Below are positions 25,637-34,732 of a stretch of 64,000 nucleotides of DNA, one piece after another; position 1 is the first letter of the stretch; the number at the start of each line of letters is the position of its first letter. Source of the DNA: Celerinatantimonas sp046054195. Its GTDB lineage: Bacteria; Pseudomonadota; Gammaproteobacteria; Enterobacterales; Celerinatantimonadaceae. The position numbers were made by a program, and so were the translations under genes. Where the stretch lies: NCBI RefSeq assembly GCF_046054195.1, contig NZ_JBEQCS010000001.1, positions 434,001 through 498,000 on the forward strand, given 5' to 3'. The notes under the pieces are model-generated. The model did not search any database. It saw only the letters and a program-made list of their open reading frames with translations, and was not told where the DNA came from.

Positions 25637-27186
25637 TTGGTAGCTCTTTGGACGCTCATTTGGCATGGGCTGAATCTATTCGTTGCGCCATCAGTCAAAA
25701 TAATCATGATGACAGCCTTAAGTTAGCATTTACTCCGGCTCTAGCTCATTACCGAGCGAGCGTGACAAATGCTAAAGTACAACTTTGGTTTGACTCATCT
25801 GTGCAATTTGACCTTTCACAGTTAAAGAATATTCACCTTCATCATCGGTTCATCCGTCATGTGAGTTGGCAGCCGAAGCTCTCGCTGTTAACGATTAGCT
25901 TATTGCCTCACGTTTTGGCAACGATAAAACATTCAGAACAGCAAGCAAGTTTGCAGATTGTCTTTATAACTGAGCAACAACCGAGTTCGCTGCAAATTAC
26001 GATGGATGTGGCCAATATGCCTCCAGGAGAACTTTTATTATGGCTTGCCCGATTGCGACATCAAAGTTTGTTACTTAAAGCTCAAAATTTACCGCCTATT
26101 AGTTTATCGGTGCATCAGCAAAGTTGGCAGCAGGTCTTTGATTGGGTATTGGATTTATGTAACTTGGTCGCGAGCTCTCACCAGCACGGCTTATATGTTG
26201 AGTCGGTTGAGACGTTAACTAAGCGACAAAAAAGCCGCCTTGCCCAGCAAAAAATGGCTCAAACATTAGCGCCGCTACAGACTGAGTTTATTAAAATTCG
26301 CTATGCCAAAGCGGCGAACCTTGCCAAAGTCATTAATAAAGCGGCAAAGCATATTCTCTCATCGCGCAGTTCTGTTTCGGCTGATGCGCGAACCAATACG
26401 CTTATTTTGCGGGCGCTTAGCTCTGAGCTTTCACAATTACATCAACTGGTTCAACACCTCGATTTGCCAGTGCGTGAAGTGGCTATTGCATCTAAAATGG
26501 TGACCGTGAGCTCACAGGCTTCTAAAGAGCTGGGGATCCAGTGGCAAGCAGGTTCTGTTAGTTCAATTGAGCAAAGCACGCCTGATCAACTTAACATTAA
26601 TTTGCCAGTGGCTTCGCCAACCACGAGTGCTACGTTTAAATTGGCAAGGCTCGGTGTTTCCTCACAGCTCAATCTTGAACTTTCGGCTTTGGAAGAAGAG
26701 GACAAAGGCGAGATTATAGCCAGCCCTCAGATAACCACGCTAGATCGCCAAACCGCCTATATTGCTCAAGGGCGAGAAATCCCTTATGTTGAATCTGCTG
26801 CAAGTGGTGCAACTTCGGTCACTTATAAAAAAGCTGAGCTAAGTTTGAAGGTGACCCCGCAAATTACCCCAGATGATGGTATTATTCTAGATCTGTTGAT
26901 CACGCAAAATAATGCTGGCGATGAGGTAAACACGTCCACCGGCCTTGCTGTAGCAATCAATACCCAAGAGATTAAAACTCAGGTACTGTTACAAAATGGC
27001 GAAACTATCGTGTTAGGCGGTATTTATCAGCAGCAAAAACAAAAATCAGTTGAAAAAGTGCCTTTGTTAGGAGACATCCCCGGTATCGGTGGCTTATTTC
27101 GTCATACCAGCGATCAGATACAAAAAAATGAATTATTAATATTTGTAACGCCAACCATTATGGCTTCTCAAATGAAGGTATTGTGA
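25540..27186 (+). CDS. hofQ: Secretin PilQ/HofQ
   Basis: This outer-membrane secretin of 548 residues is the channel of the pilus or DNA-uptake machine. Visible parts are a signal-like helix (ALVIILVIGSSLDAHLAWAES), an STN-type domain (about residues 150-225), an N1 domain (IKIRYAKAANLAKVINKAAKHI) and the secretin core with GEIIASPQITTLDRQTAYIAQGREIPY and LLQNGETIVLGGIY. The start is ambiguous. The ATG at 25540 has AGGA upstream but overlaps hofP by 97 bases and puts 21 residues before the signal helix. A GTG at 25603 would leave a normal signal peptide. There is no AMIN domain, as in HofQ. Confidence 0.9.
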   Translation: MENSSYWQRASHACQRSTKISVCLKALVIILVIGSSLDAHLAWAESIRCAISQNNHDDSLKLAFTPALAHYRASVTNAKVQLWFDSSVQFDLSQLKNIHLHHRFIRHVSWQPKLSLLTISLLPHVLATIKHSEQQASLQIVFITEQQPSSLQITMDVANMPPGELLLWLARLRHQSLLLKAQNLPPISLSVHQQSWQQVFDWVLDLCNLVASSHQHGLYVESVETLTKRQKSRLAQQKMAQTLAPLQTEFIKIRYAKAANLAKVINKAAKHILSSRSSVSADARTNTLILRALSSELSQLHQLVQHLDLPVREVAIASKMVTVSSQASKELGIQWQAGSVSSIEQSTPDQLNINLPVASPTTSATFKLARLGVSSQLNLELSALEEEDKGEIIASPQITTLDRQTAYIAQGREIPYVESAASGATSVTYKKAELSLKVTPQITPDDGIILDLLITQNNAGDEVNTSTGLAVAINTQEIKTQVLLQNGETIVLGGIYQQQKQKSVEKVPLLGDIPGIGGLFRHTSDQIQKNELLIFVTPTIMASQMKVL

Positions 27187-27341
27187 ACCAAGTGAACTGA
27201 TTTTCCGGTTGCCAAGACGGGGCGCAAACTGCGATAATCGCGCACCTGATCTTTGTTAATCAAAAAGGTTGGTTACGATGGTACTCCGCAATTTTATCTA
27301 CGCGGAGAAAAATTGACGCAATAGATTGTTAATATAGAGAC

Positions 27342-27860
27342 ATGGCTGAAAAACGAAACATTTTCTTAATCGGCCCAATGGGTGCCGGAAAAAGCACCAT
27401 TGGTCGTCATTTAGCTTCACAGCTACATATGCAGTTTTTTGATACTGACAGTGAGATTGAACGCCGCACCGGTGCAGATATTTCATGGGTCTTTGATGTC
27501 GAAGGTGAAGACGGCTTTCGAGCCCGCGAAGAGACAGTAATTGATGATATGACCCAAGAACAAGGGATCATTCTGGCAACTGGAGGCGGCTGCATAAAAA
27601 GCAAAGAAAGCCGAAATCGATTGTCGGCGCGTGGCATTGTTGTCTATCTGGAAACATCTATTGATAAACAGTTTGCCCGCACGCAACGCGATAAGCGTCG
27701 CCCTTTACTGCAAAATTGTGGTGATCCAAGAGAACGGCTTGAAGAGCTGGCCAAAGAACGTGGCCCATTATATGAAGAGATTGCTGATTATCGGGTTGTG
27801 ACCGATGATCAAAGTGCCAAGGCAGTCGCCAATCAGATTATTGAACTGCTAGGCTTCTAA
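27342..27860 (+). CDS. aroK: Shikimate kinase
   Basis: The enzyme phosphorylates shikimate at O3 using ATP, the fifth step of the chorismate pathway. It has 172 residues, the usual length. Walker A is GPMGAGKSTIGRHLA, the substrate motif is DTDSEIERRTG, and the lid region follows RTQRDKRRPLL. The order after the pilus secretin and before aroB is the standard gammaproteobacterial one. The aroB start follows after 11 bases, with AAGGGAG between them. Confidence 0.96.
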   Translation: MAEKRNIFLIGPMGAGKSTIGRHLASQLHMQFFDTDSEIERRTGADISWVFDVEGEDGFRAREETVIDDMTQEQGIILATGGGCIKSKESRNRLSARGIVVYLETSIDKQFARTQRDKRRPLLQNCGDPRERLEELAKERGPLYEEIADYRVVTDDQSAKAVANQIIELLGF

Positions 27861-27871
27861 AAAGGGAGCAT

Positions 27872-28954
27872 ATGAAAAGATTAACCGTCGCACTAGGTGA
27901 TCGCAGCTACCCCATTTCAATCGGGCCAGGCCTGTTAGGTCAGCCCGATTTTTTTCAGCAGGCGATCAAAGGCCATCAGGTCATGGTGGTTACCAATGAT
28001 ACCGTTGGTCCATTGTATCTTGATGCATTAGTTAAAACATTATCAGCTTATCAGGTTGATGTAGTGACCTTGCCTGATGGCGAACAGTACAAAACGAGTG
28101 AAGTTTTGGATAATGTTTATAGCGCCTTGCTAGAAAAACGCCACGGCCGAGACACAACGATCGTTGCTTTAGGCGGCGGTGTTATTGGTGATATGGCGGG
28201 TTTTGCAGCGGCCTGTTATCAGCGCGGGATCCCGTTTGTGCAAGTGCCAACCACACTGCTGGCGCAGGTGGACTCTTCTGTGGGTGGCAAAACGGCGGTG
28301 AATCATCGGCTGGGTAAAAACATGATCGGTGCTTTTTATCAGCCGCAGAGCGTTGTCATTGATATCGATTGCCTGAAAACCCTTCCTGAACGCGAATATC
28401 GTGCAGGCATGGCAGAAGTTATCAAATACGGCATTATCTACGATGGTGAATTTTTTACCTGGCTGGAAAATAACTTAGACGCACTGCATGCACTCGATGA
28501 ACAGACGATTACCCATGCGATTTATCGTTGCTGCGAAATCAAAGCCGAAGTTGTGGGTAAAGATGAAACCGAACATGGCATTCGGGCATTGCTTAATTTA
28601 GGGCACACATTCGGTCATGCGATTGAAGCGCACCAAGGTTATGGTAATTGGCTGCATGGTGAAGCGGTCGGCACTGGCATGGTCATGGCAGCGTTATCTG
28701 CGCAAAAATTGGGTTATCTCAAAGATGAGCAGGTTGAGCGGATCATTGCGCTCATCGATAAAGTAGGCCTTCCAGTAAAACCACCGCAAGCGATGGGTAT
28801 CGATGATTTTATGACGCACATGATGCGTGATAAAAAAGTACTCAATCAGCAATTGCGAGTTATCTTACCGACAGCGATTGGTTCAGCTATCATTACTGAT
28901 GCACTCTCCCAGGCTGATATTGAAAGCGTCATTGGAGCGCTTCGGGCAAGATGA
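27872..28954 (+). CDS. aroB: 3-dehydroquinate synthase
   Basis: The enzyme closes DAHP into 3-dehydroquinate, using NAD and a metal ion. It has 360 residues. Seen are the NAD site (LPDGEQYKT, then GGGVIGDMAGFAAACYQRG), VDSSVGGKTAVNH, and the metal-binding stretches EVIKYGII and NLGHTFGHAIE with HGEAV. Its stop overlaps the damX start (ATGA). Confidence 0.97.
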   Translation: MKRLTVALGDRSYPISIGPGLLGQPDFFQQAIKGHQVMVVTNDTVGPLYLDALVKTLSAYQVDVVTLPDGEQYKTSEVLDNVYSALLEKRHGRDTTIVALGGGVIGDMAGFAAACYQRGIPFVQVPTTLLAQVDSSVGGKTAVNHRLGKNMIGAFYQPQSVVIDIDCLKTLPEREYRAGMAEVIKYGIIYDGEFFTWLENNLDALHALDEQTITHAIYRCCEIKAEVVGKDETEHGIRALLNLGHTFGHAIEAHQGYGNWLHGEAVGTGMVMAALSAQKLGYLKDEQVERIIALIDKVGLPVKPPQAMGIDDFMTHMMRDKKVLNQQLRVILPTAIGSAIITDALSQADIESVIGALRAR

Positions 28955-30540
28955 TGCAAACTGCGTTGGTCGAGCTATCTTCCCAACACCAGTTGCTTGA
29001 GCGGCTGGAAACATTAACTCGTTTCTCCAGCCACATTATTTTTGTCCATGGTGACAGTGGCAGTGCTAAGACAACTCTGGCGCAGAGTCTGCTCGATCGT
29101 TGTCAGTTTGCTAATCAAGCTTGGGTATGCGTTGAGTCGGAGCTAACTGACTCGCAGATCCGTGAGCAGTTGCTTAAACAATGGCTCAGAGATCCACTTT
29201 TTAATGCTGACGATCCATTATGGGAGAGTTTGTTCCGTAATCAGGAATCCTCCGGTGGTGTTCAGTTATTGGTTATCGATCAGGCTGAATTATTATCGCC
29301 ACAGATATATAGTGAACTCTTTGAACTCGTTGAAAAATATTCGCAAAACTATAAAGATGCATTAAATGTAGTGTTGTTTTCATCAAGTCGATATCGGCAA
29401 CTTGCTCGTGAATATAGCTGGCAGGTGAGTGATGTTTTAGAGCTAGATATTGAGCCGCTTGATGAATATGAGTCAAATCTTCTCGCCAAACAGCTGTTTG
29501 TTCGAGCGCAATATCAATCAAGTGTTGCCAACAAACAAGCATTGGCCAAGTTAATAGAAGCTGCGCAGGGGAATCCTCGCGCTATTTGTCAGGTCGTTGA
29601 GCAAACTATTTCAGGAGCTGGGATCATGTCTCAAGAGCAGAACAAAGCACGCAAGCCCTATTTAATTTGGATGATTATTGCTGTCATTATTGCCGCTGTC
29701 GCAGGTTTAGCTGTGCAGCTGCTACATTCAAATGATCAACCTGAAGCCAAGCAGTCAGTACCGCTTAAGCCCAATAGCGAGATCCCAGTCGTTATCCCTG
29801 CGAAAAAAACAGCTGACAATAGCGCAGCTGCGGCTCAATCAGACAGTGGCACAACTCCAACAGAGTCTTCACAAAAGGACAATACTGCCGATTTGCCAGC
29901 GCCCGTCACGGACAAGACCATTACCAAAAAAGATTCGCCAGAGGTTGGTCAAAAACGTGTTGTGGTTGATGACCAAGTGGTCGATGAGCTGTTAAAAGCT
30001 CAGCAATCATCAACAGAGCAGCAAAGTGCTGATAAAGACAGTGCTAAGGCTGAACAATCAGCAACAAGCCCACAAGCGCAGGATGAAAGCGCCAGTGCAG
30101 CTAGTTCATCAGCGAGTGACTCTCAGCCATCAGCGCCAAGTGCTCAGAATTCTGCTGATACTACGCCAGCAACACCGGCTACAAGCTCTAACTCAGCAGC
30201 CAACGCAAGCAGTACAAATACCACAACAACGGTTGCAACACCTGCGCAGGGGCAAGATACCGAAAGTGTCCTTAATGCCAAAGCGCCAAAACATTATACA
30301 TTGCAGCTCGGAGCCTTTAGCTCAATGCGTGCGGCGACTGATTTTGTTAAACGTGGTAAATATTCCCCAGCTTGGGTTTATCCATTCCAAGGTAGTTCGC
30401 AAATTCTTTATAAAGTGATTACGGGGGATTTTGCCTCTCGTCAGCAAGCTTTGGGAGAACAGCGTAAACTCAAAGCTCAAGGGCAGGTCAGTTTACTTAA
30501 ATCATTCCGCCAAGTTCAGTTTGAACTCAAGCAATCATAG
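28951..30540 (+). CDS. damX: Division protein DamX
   Basis: This septal cell-division protein has 529 residues. A cytoplasmic AAA-type region (residues 1-220) has a P-loop-like HGDSGSAKTTLAQ. A single helix follows (LIWMIIAVIIAAVAGLAVQLL), then a periplasmic low-complexity linker rich in serine, alanine, threonine and glutamine (about residues 265-440), and a C-terminal SPOR domain starting HYTLQLGAFSSMRAA that binds denuded septal peptidoglycan. The linker is the only repetitive part. Confidence 0.93.
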   Translation: MMQTALVELSSQHQLLERLETLTRFSSHIIFVHGDSGSAKTTLAQSLLDRCQFANQAWVCVESELTDSQIREQLLKQWLRDPLFNADDPLWESLFRNQESSGGVQLLVIDQAELLSPQIYSELFELVEKYSQNYKDALNVVLFSSSRYRQLAREYSWQVSDVLELDIEPLDEYESNLLAKQLFVRAQYQSSVANKQALAKLIEAAQGNPRAICQVVEQTISGAGIMSQEQNKARKPYLIWMIIAVIIAAVAGLAVQLLHSNDQPEAKQSVPLKPNSEIPVVIPAKKTADNSAAAAQSDSGTTPTESSQKDNTADLPAPVTDKTITKKDSPEVGQKRVVVDDQVVDELLKAQQSSTEQQSADKDSAKAEQSATSPQAQDESASAASSSASDSQPSAPSAQNSADTTPATPATSSNSAANASSTNTTTTVATPAQGQDTESVLNAKAPKHYTLQLGAFSSMRAATDFVKRGKYSPAWVYPFQGSSQILYKVITGDFASRQQALGEQRKLKAQGQVSLLKSFRQVQFELKQS

Positions 30541-30566
30541 GTTGTTAAAAGTTGTTGGCAAGGACG

Positions 30567-31430
30567 ATGAAAATTCGGGCTTTTTTGAAATGGGCCGGCG
30601 GTAAATATCATTTAATTGAGGATATTCGCCGCCACTTGCCAGATGGTGACCGATTAATTGAGCCATTTACCGGAGCAGGCTCTGTTTTTCTTAATACAGA
30701 CTATAAAGATTACCTGCTCACCGATATCAATGCTGACCTGATTAATCTGTATAATTTGCTCAAGAATAGTCCGGATCAGTTTATTCGCGATGCTCGCACG
30801 TTTTTTAACGAGCAGAATAATCAGTCGGAGCGCTATTATGCGCTGCGCCGAGAGTTTAATGCCAGCGGTGATATTTATCAGCGCTCATTGCTCTTTTTGT
30901 ATTTAAATCGTCACGGTTACAATGGCCTGTGTCGATATAACAAAAGCGGTGGCTTTAATGTGCCGTTCGGGCGCTATAAAAAACCTTATTTCCCTCAAGC
31001 CGAATTAGAAGCCTTTGCCTTAAAAGCGCAGCAAGCGCAGTTTCTCTGCTGTGGCTATGAACAGACTTTTGCTCTGGTCCAGTCTGGAAATGTCGTTTAT
31101 TGCGATCCGCCATATGCGCCATTGTCTGCAACGGCCAGCTTTACGGGTTACACCAGCGGTGGGTTTACCAAGAGCGATCAGATTCGACTCGCAAAGTTGG
31201 CTGAACATGCCAGCACCCACCAAGGGGCCACGGTTTTAATTAGTAACCACGAGTTAGCCTTTACTAAAGAAATCTATCAGCGTGCGCAGTTAAGCTCATT
31301 GAAAGTGCGTCGCACCATCAGCCGCAAGGGTAAGCAGCGCATCAAAGTTGATGAATTATTAGCGCTTTATCCAGCTAAACAGGGCGTTGAGCCATTAGCG
31401 AGTCTGGCTGGTGATGTTAAAGTGCGTTAA
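30567..31430 (+). CDS. dam: DNA adenine methylase Dam
   Basis: The enzyme methylates the adenine of GATC from S-adenosylmethionine, directing mismatch repair and timing replication. The product has 287 residues from the ATG at 30567, which has AAGGACG upstream; the TTG at 30552 is less likely. The SAM motif is FLKWAGGKYHLIEDI, the FTGAGSVF motif follows, and the catalytic DPPY appears as VYCDPPYAPLS. Its place after damX is canonical, so it is the chromosomal Dam, not a phage or restriction enzyme. Confidence 0.97.
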   Translation: MKIRAFLKWAGGKYHLIEDIRRHLPDGDRLIEPFTGAGSVFLNTDYKDYLLTDINADLINLYNLLKNSPDQFIRDARTFFNEQNNQSERYYALRREFNASGDIYQRSLLFLYLNRHGYNGLCRYNKSGGFNVPFGRYKKPYFPQAELEAFALKAQQAQFLCCGYEQTFALVQSGNVVYCDPPYAPLSATASFTGYTSGGFTKSDQIRLAKLAEHASTHQGATVLISNHELAFTKEIYQRAQLSSLKVRRTISRKGKQRIKVDELLALYPAKQGVEPLASLAGDVKVR

Positions 31431-31466
31431 TATCGACCATTCTATCTTCTTACCAATGGTGACATC

Positions 31467-32138
31467 ATGAAATTACCTTATCATATTGCACCTTCGATTT
31501 TATCGGCTGATTTTGCCCGCTTAGGGGAAGATACCGCGGCAGTGGTGGCCGCTGGAGCTGATCAAATTCATTTCGATGTGATGGACAACCATTATGTCCC
31601 TAATTTAAGTTTTGGCCCGATGATCTGTCAGGCGCTGCGTGATTATGGCATCACCGCTGCGATTGATGTTCATCTGATGGTCAAACCAGTCGATCGGATT
31701 ATTCCTGATTTTGCCAAAGCTGGCGCCAATACGATTACTTTCCATGCCGAAGCCAGCGAACATATTGACCGCTCTTTACAGCTTGTCAAAGATAACGGTT
31801 GTCGCTGTGGATTGGTTTTTAATCCAGCCACGCCATTGAGTTATCTCGAATTTGTGATGGATAAAGTCGATCAAATTCTGCTGATGTCGGTGAACCCAGG
31901 ATTTGGCGGCCAAAAATTTATCCCTGCGACCTTGGATAAAATCCGCAAAGTCCGTGAACTCATTGATGCCAGTGGCAGAGAGATCCGTCTTGAAGTCGAT
32001 GGTGGTGTGAGCGCAGATAATATTGCCGAGATTGCCAAAGCTGGAGCAGATACGTTTGTTGCGGGCTCTGCAATTTTTAATCAGGCGGATTATGCTCAAG
32101 CGATTGCTAAAATGCGTCAACAACTGGAGGCTGTATGA
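31467..32138 (+). CDS. rpe: Ribulose-phosphate 3-epimerase
   Basis: The enzyme interconverts ribulose 5-phosphate and xylulose 5-phosphate in the pentose phosphate pathway. It has 223 residues and a TIM barrel. Metal and active-site motifs are APSILSADFARLGED, HFDVMDNHYVPNLSFGP, DVHLMV, SVNPGFGGQKFI and LEVDGGV. The gene overlaps gph by four bases (ATGA). Confidence 0.97.
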   Translation: MKLPYHIAPSILSADFARLGEDTAAVVAAGADQIHFDVMDNHYVPNLSFGPMICQALRDYGITAAIDVHLMVKPVDRIIPDFAKAGANTITFHAEASEHIDRSLQLVKDNGCRCGLVFNPATPLSYLEFVMDKVDQILLMSVNPGFGGQKFIPATLDKIRKVRELIDASGREIRLEVDGGVSADNIAEIAKAGADTFVAGSAIFNQADYAQAIAKMRQQLEAV

Positions 32139-32812
32139 ACAGTGCTGCGCTAAAAGCGATAGCTTTTGATTTTGACGGAACGCTGATTGATAGCGGGCCA
32201 GATCTGGCTTTAGCAATTAATTTAATGCTTAAAGAGCTCGGTCGAGACACCTTTGTATCAACGGTTGTACAAGGTTGGGTGGGCAATGGCGTTGAAGTGC
32301 TTGTGAAACGCGCTTTAAGTGGCCAAGAAAATATCGCCCCAGATCTAGATGATGCGCTCTATCAAGATGCTCGGGCTCGCTTTGATAGGTTGTACGGTGA
32401 AAATTTATGCGTCAATACCAAGCCGTATCCTGGGGTTGCACAAACATTAGAGCGCCTGCATGATAAACAGATCCCCATGGCGGTGGTTACTAATAAACCT
32501 TACCCATTTACCAAAGCACTATTGGTTGAGCTTGGCTTCGATAGCTATTTTGACATTGTGCTCGGTGGTGAATCATTACCTAAGCGTAAGCCCGATCCTT
32601 ATCCATTGCAGTATGTCTTGGAAAAACGCGCCCTTGAACCATCACAGATGCTGATGGTTGGTGATTCGCGTAACGATATTTTGGCCGCAAAGGCGGCTGG
32701 TTGCCCAAGTTTTGCACTGACTTATGGCTATAACTACGGCGTTCCTATTGCCGAAAGTGATCCCGATTGGGTGAGCGATAGCATTCGCGATATTGAAAAG
32801 CTTTTTGACTAA
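32135..32812 (+). CDS. gph: Phosphoglycolate phosphatase
   Basis: This HAD-superfamily hydrolase removes phosphate from 2-phosphoglycolate, a by-product of DNA repair. It has 225 residues. HAD motifs are FDFDGTLIDSGPDL (nucleophile aspartate), VVTNKP, the lysine in KRKPDPYP, and MVGDSRNDILAAKAAG. It ends the dam-rpe-gph set and is followed by a strong terminator. Confidence 0.95.
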   Translation: MNSAALKAIAFDFDGTLIDSGPDLALAINLMLKELGRDTFVSTVVQGWVGNGVEVLVKRALSGQENIAPDLDDALYQDARARFDRLYGENLCVNTKPYPGVAQTLERLHDKQIPMAVVTNKPYPFTKALLVELGFDSYFDIVLGGESLPKRKPDPYPLQYVLEKRALEPSQMLMVGDSRNDILAAKAAGCPSFALTYGYNYGVPIAESDPDWVSDSIRDIEKLFD

Positions 32813-32838
32813 GGGTTATAAAAGTCAGCAGGTTAAAG

Positions 32839-32871
32839 TCCGATATCAGTTTCTGATGTCGGATTTTTTTA
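32839..32871 (+). terminator. gph terminator
   Basis: The stem TCCGATATCAG/CTGATGTCGGA is followed by a run of seven T. Confidence 0.9.
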
Positions 32872-32950
32872 TCCAGCGGTTTTCATCTTAGGTACTTGCA
32901 AATAGGAATGAGAGTGCGCCAATAAATAGATTTGCGCTGAGCTCATCTAT

Positions 32951-33688
32951 TTATTGGATAACAACGCGGGCATTGAGCGGCTGTGTTGGCCGAGCATTGC
33001 TCTGGCCCTTTTGGCTTTTATTTAATTTGTCTATCTGGTCGAGCGATATAGTGTTGGGCGCTTGCATCAACATCCAAGTGACGCCTTCTTGACAAGGAGG
33101 CGTAGTCATTGAGCCGTTAAAGCGCAGGTAAGCTTCATTGAGTGGCACCAATAAAATCGGATTAAAAGTGTGTTTGGGGCGAACATGCTCGTCTTCATGC
33201 ATGGGCAGATCCCGCCATAAGCGAGAGAGTATTCGATTGGCTTTGCCTTGGCGGAACAAAATACTAATCACCGCTATTTGGCCTGTTTTACTGGTATGGA
33301 TAAACTGCACTTCCATTGGGTAATGCTGGCCATCAATGGTGTTTTCACTGGGGCTATGAAATGATAGTTTATTGAGGTAATAGCGCTGATGGGCCAAGGT
33401 TAAATAGCCAGCTTTGGTTAGCTTAACGCTGATGCCATGATTGTTGTTAATAAGTTCGGCGTGGGCATTTTTATAGTGCAGGGCAAGCTCTGGCAATTGT
33501 CCTTTAATGGTTTCATTGACATCTATTGGCGACTGATTTTTTCCGGTTTGGCACAAGCTATAGGCGCTTTTTATCTGACCCCAATGCTCCGGTGACGTAT
33601 CGCCACTATAACTCCAGTCATTGGCGTAACTGGAATAGCTGATACAGCCAAACAAACTTAGTAAGCTTAGTTGGATAAGCTTTTTCAT
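32951..33688 (-). CDS. Alpha-carbonic-anhydrase homologue lacking zinc ligands
   Basis: This secreted protein of 245 residues has the alpha-carbonic-anhydrase fold. The N-terminal signal (QLSLLSLFGC...SYAND) could also be a lipoprotein signal ending at Cys14. The family motifs CQTGKNQSPIDV, FHSPSENTIDGQHYPME and TTPPCQEGVTW are present, including both conserved cysteines. In active enzymes the zinc is held by HFH and by the histidine of the ExHxxH stretch. Here these read SFH (Ser109, His111) and EVQFIH (Gln128), so only one of three ligands remains. Hydration of CO2 is therefore doubtful; a binding or structural role is more likely. It is a lone gene. Confidence 0.88.
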   Translation of the reverse strand: MKKLIQLSLLSLFGCISYSSYANDWSYSGDTSPEHWGQIKSAYSLCQTGKNQSPIDVNETIKGQLPELALHYKNAHAELINNNHGISVKLTKAGYLTLAHQRYYLNKLSFHSPSENTIDGQHYPMEVQFIHTSKTGQIAVISILFRQGKANRILSRLWRDLPMHEDEHVRPKHTFNPILLVPLNEAYLRFNGSMTTPPCQEGVTWMLMQAPNTISLDQIDKLNKSQKGQSNARPTQPLNARVVIQ

Positions 33689-33862
33689 GGCACCTGCTCT
33701 TTTAACCGATTAACTTCATTAGTTTAGAGACTTTTCGAAATTTTGGTAGCTTTGACAGACCCTAAATCAGCCACATGACAGTTGCTTTGAAACCGGGTAG
33801 AGTGAGCGCTCGGCTATAATGCTTAGAGTAATCATCTCCACACGTTTTTCAGGAATTCCCAA

Positions 33863-34453
33863 GTGCTGCTTATCATCGATAATTACGATTCCTTTACTTA
33901 CAACCTTTATCAGTATTTCGCGAAACTTGGCGAGCAAGTCTGTGTGTATCGTCATGATGAGATCACAATTGCTCAAATTGAGCAATTAGCCCCAGATTAT
34001 TTGGTGATTTCACCTGGGCCTAAAGCGCCCTCACAAGCGGGTATCTCGTTGGCCGCGATTGAGTATTTTGCGGGAAAACTGCCGATTTTAGGAGTCTGCT
34101 TGGGGCATCAGTGTATTGCTCAATACTTTGGTGCAGACATTGTGAGAGCACCTAAATTAATGCACGGTAAAACCAGCGTGATACATCACACAGGCCAAGG
34201 CGTGTATAAAATGTTGCCTGAGTCTTTTTCTGTCACTCGTTATCATTCGTTGATGGTTGATGCCAAATCGCTGCCAGATTGCCTCGAAGTCACTGCGTGG
34301 TCGTATGATGATGAGGACTCAACTGCGATCATTATGGGGCTCCGCCATAAAGCAATGGCGATAGAAGGCGTGCAGTTTCATCCGGAGAGTATTCTGAGTG
34401 AATATGGTTTAGCCATGCTAAATAACTTTATTGAGTCGAATAAATCGAACTAA
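33863..34453 (+). CDS. pabA: Aminodeoxychorismate/anthranilate synthase glutaminase
   Basis: This class I glutamine amidotransferase has 196 residues and supplies ammonia to chorismate for p-aminobenzoate (folate) or anthranilate. It starts at GTG 33863 with AGGAA upstream, giving the conserved opening LLIIDNYDSFTYNL. The catalytic cysteine is in GVCLGHQCI and the His/Glu pair in VQFHPESIL. It lies before an acetylornithine/succinylornithine aminotransferase gene, as pabA often does, so PabA is preferred over TrpG. Confidence 0.92.
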   Translation: MLLIIDNYDSFTYNLYQYFAKLGEQVCVYRHDEITIAQIEQLAPDYLVISPGPKAPSQAGISLAAIEYFAGKLPILGVCLGHQCIAQYFGADIVRAPKLMHGKTSVIHHTGQGVYKMLPESFSVTRYHSLMVDAKSLPDCLEVTAWSYDDEDSTAIIMGLRHKAMAIEGVQFHPESILSEYGLAMLNNFIESNKSN

Positions 34454-34501
34454 ATAGTGTTATCAAAGAAGATAGCGATACTTTTTTAGAATGAATATAA
34501 A

Positions 34502-34517
34502 GTGAATAATTATTCAC
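34502..34517. promoter_or_regulatory. ArgR box upstream of the ast/argD operon
   Basis: The perfect dyad GTGAATAATTATTCAC matches the arginine repressor consensus (TGAAT..ATTCA). It lies 216 bases before the aminotransferase start. A weaker half-site (TGCATTAT) follows. ArgR control by arginine is the simplest reading. Confidence 0.75.
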
Positions 34518-34732
34518 TATGTGCATTATCAATAACTGGTAGGTGATGCTCTAAGACCAATTATAATGGACATTAAATGCACTTAGCGCGATTATTCATC
34601 TCTACATCTGTTGGATAAATTCAGGAACTATCCAGACACTTGGCTTAAATTTTGGAATAATTCGAAGACCCAATAAAAGTAATACGCTAAGTGATTGCAT
34701 AATAAACAGGTCGGTATAATGAGGAGAGAGTA

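Noticed and set aside
29732..30440. Repetitive region in damX as a mobile repeat
   Set aside because: It is the normal low-complexity linker of DamX, translated in frame with intact domains on both sides.
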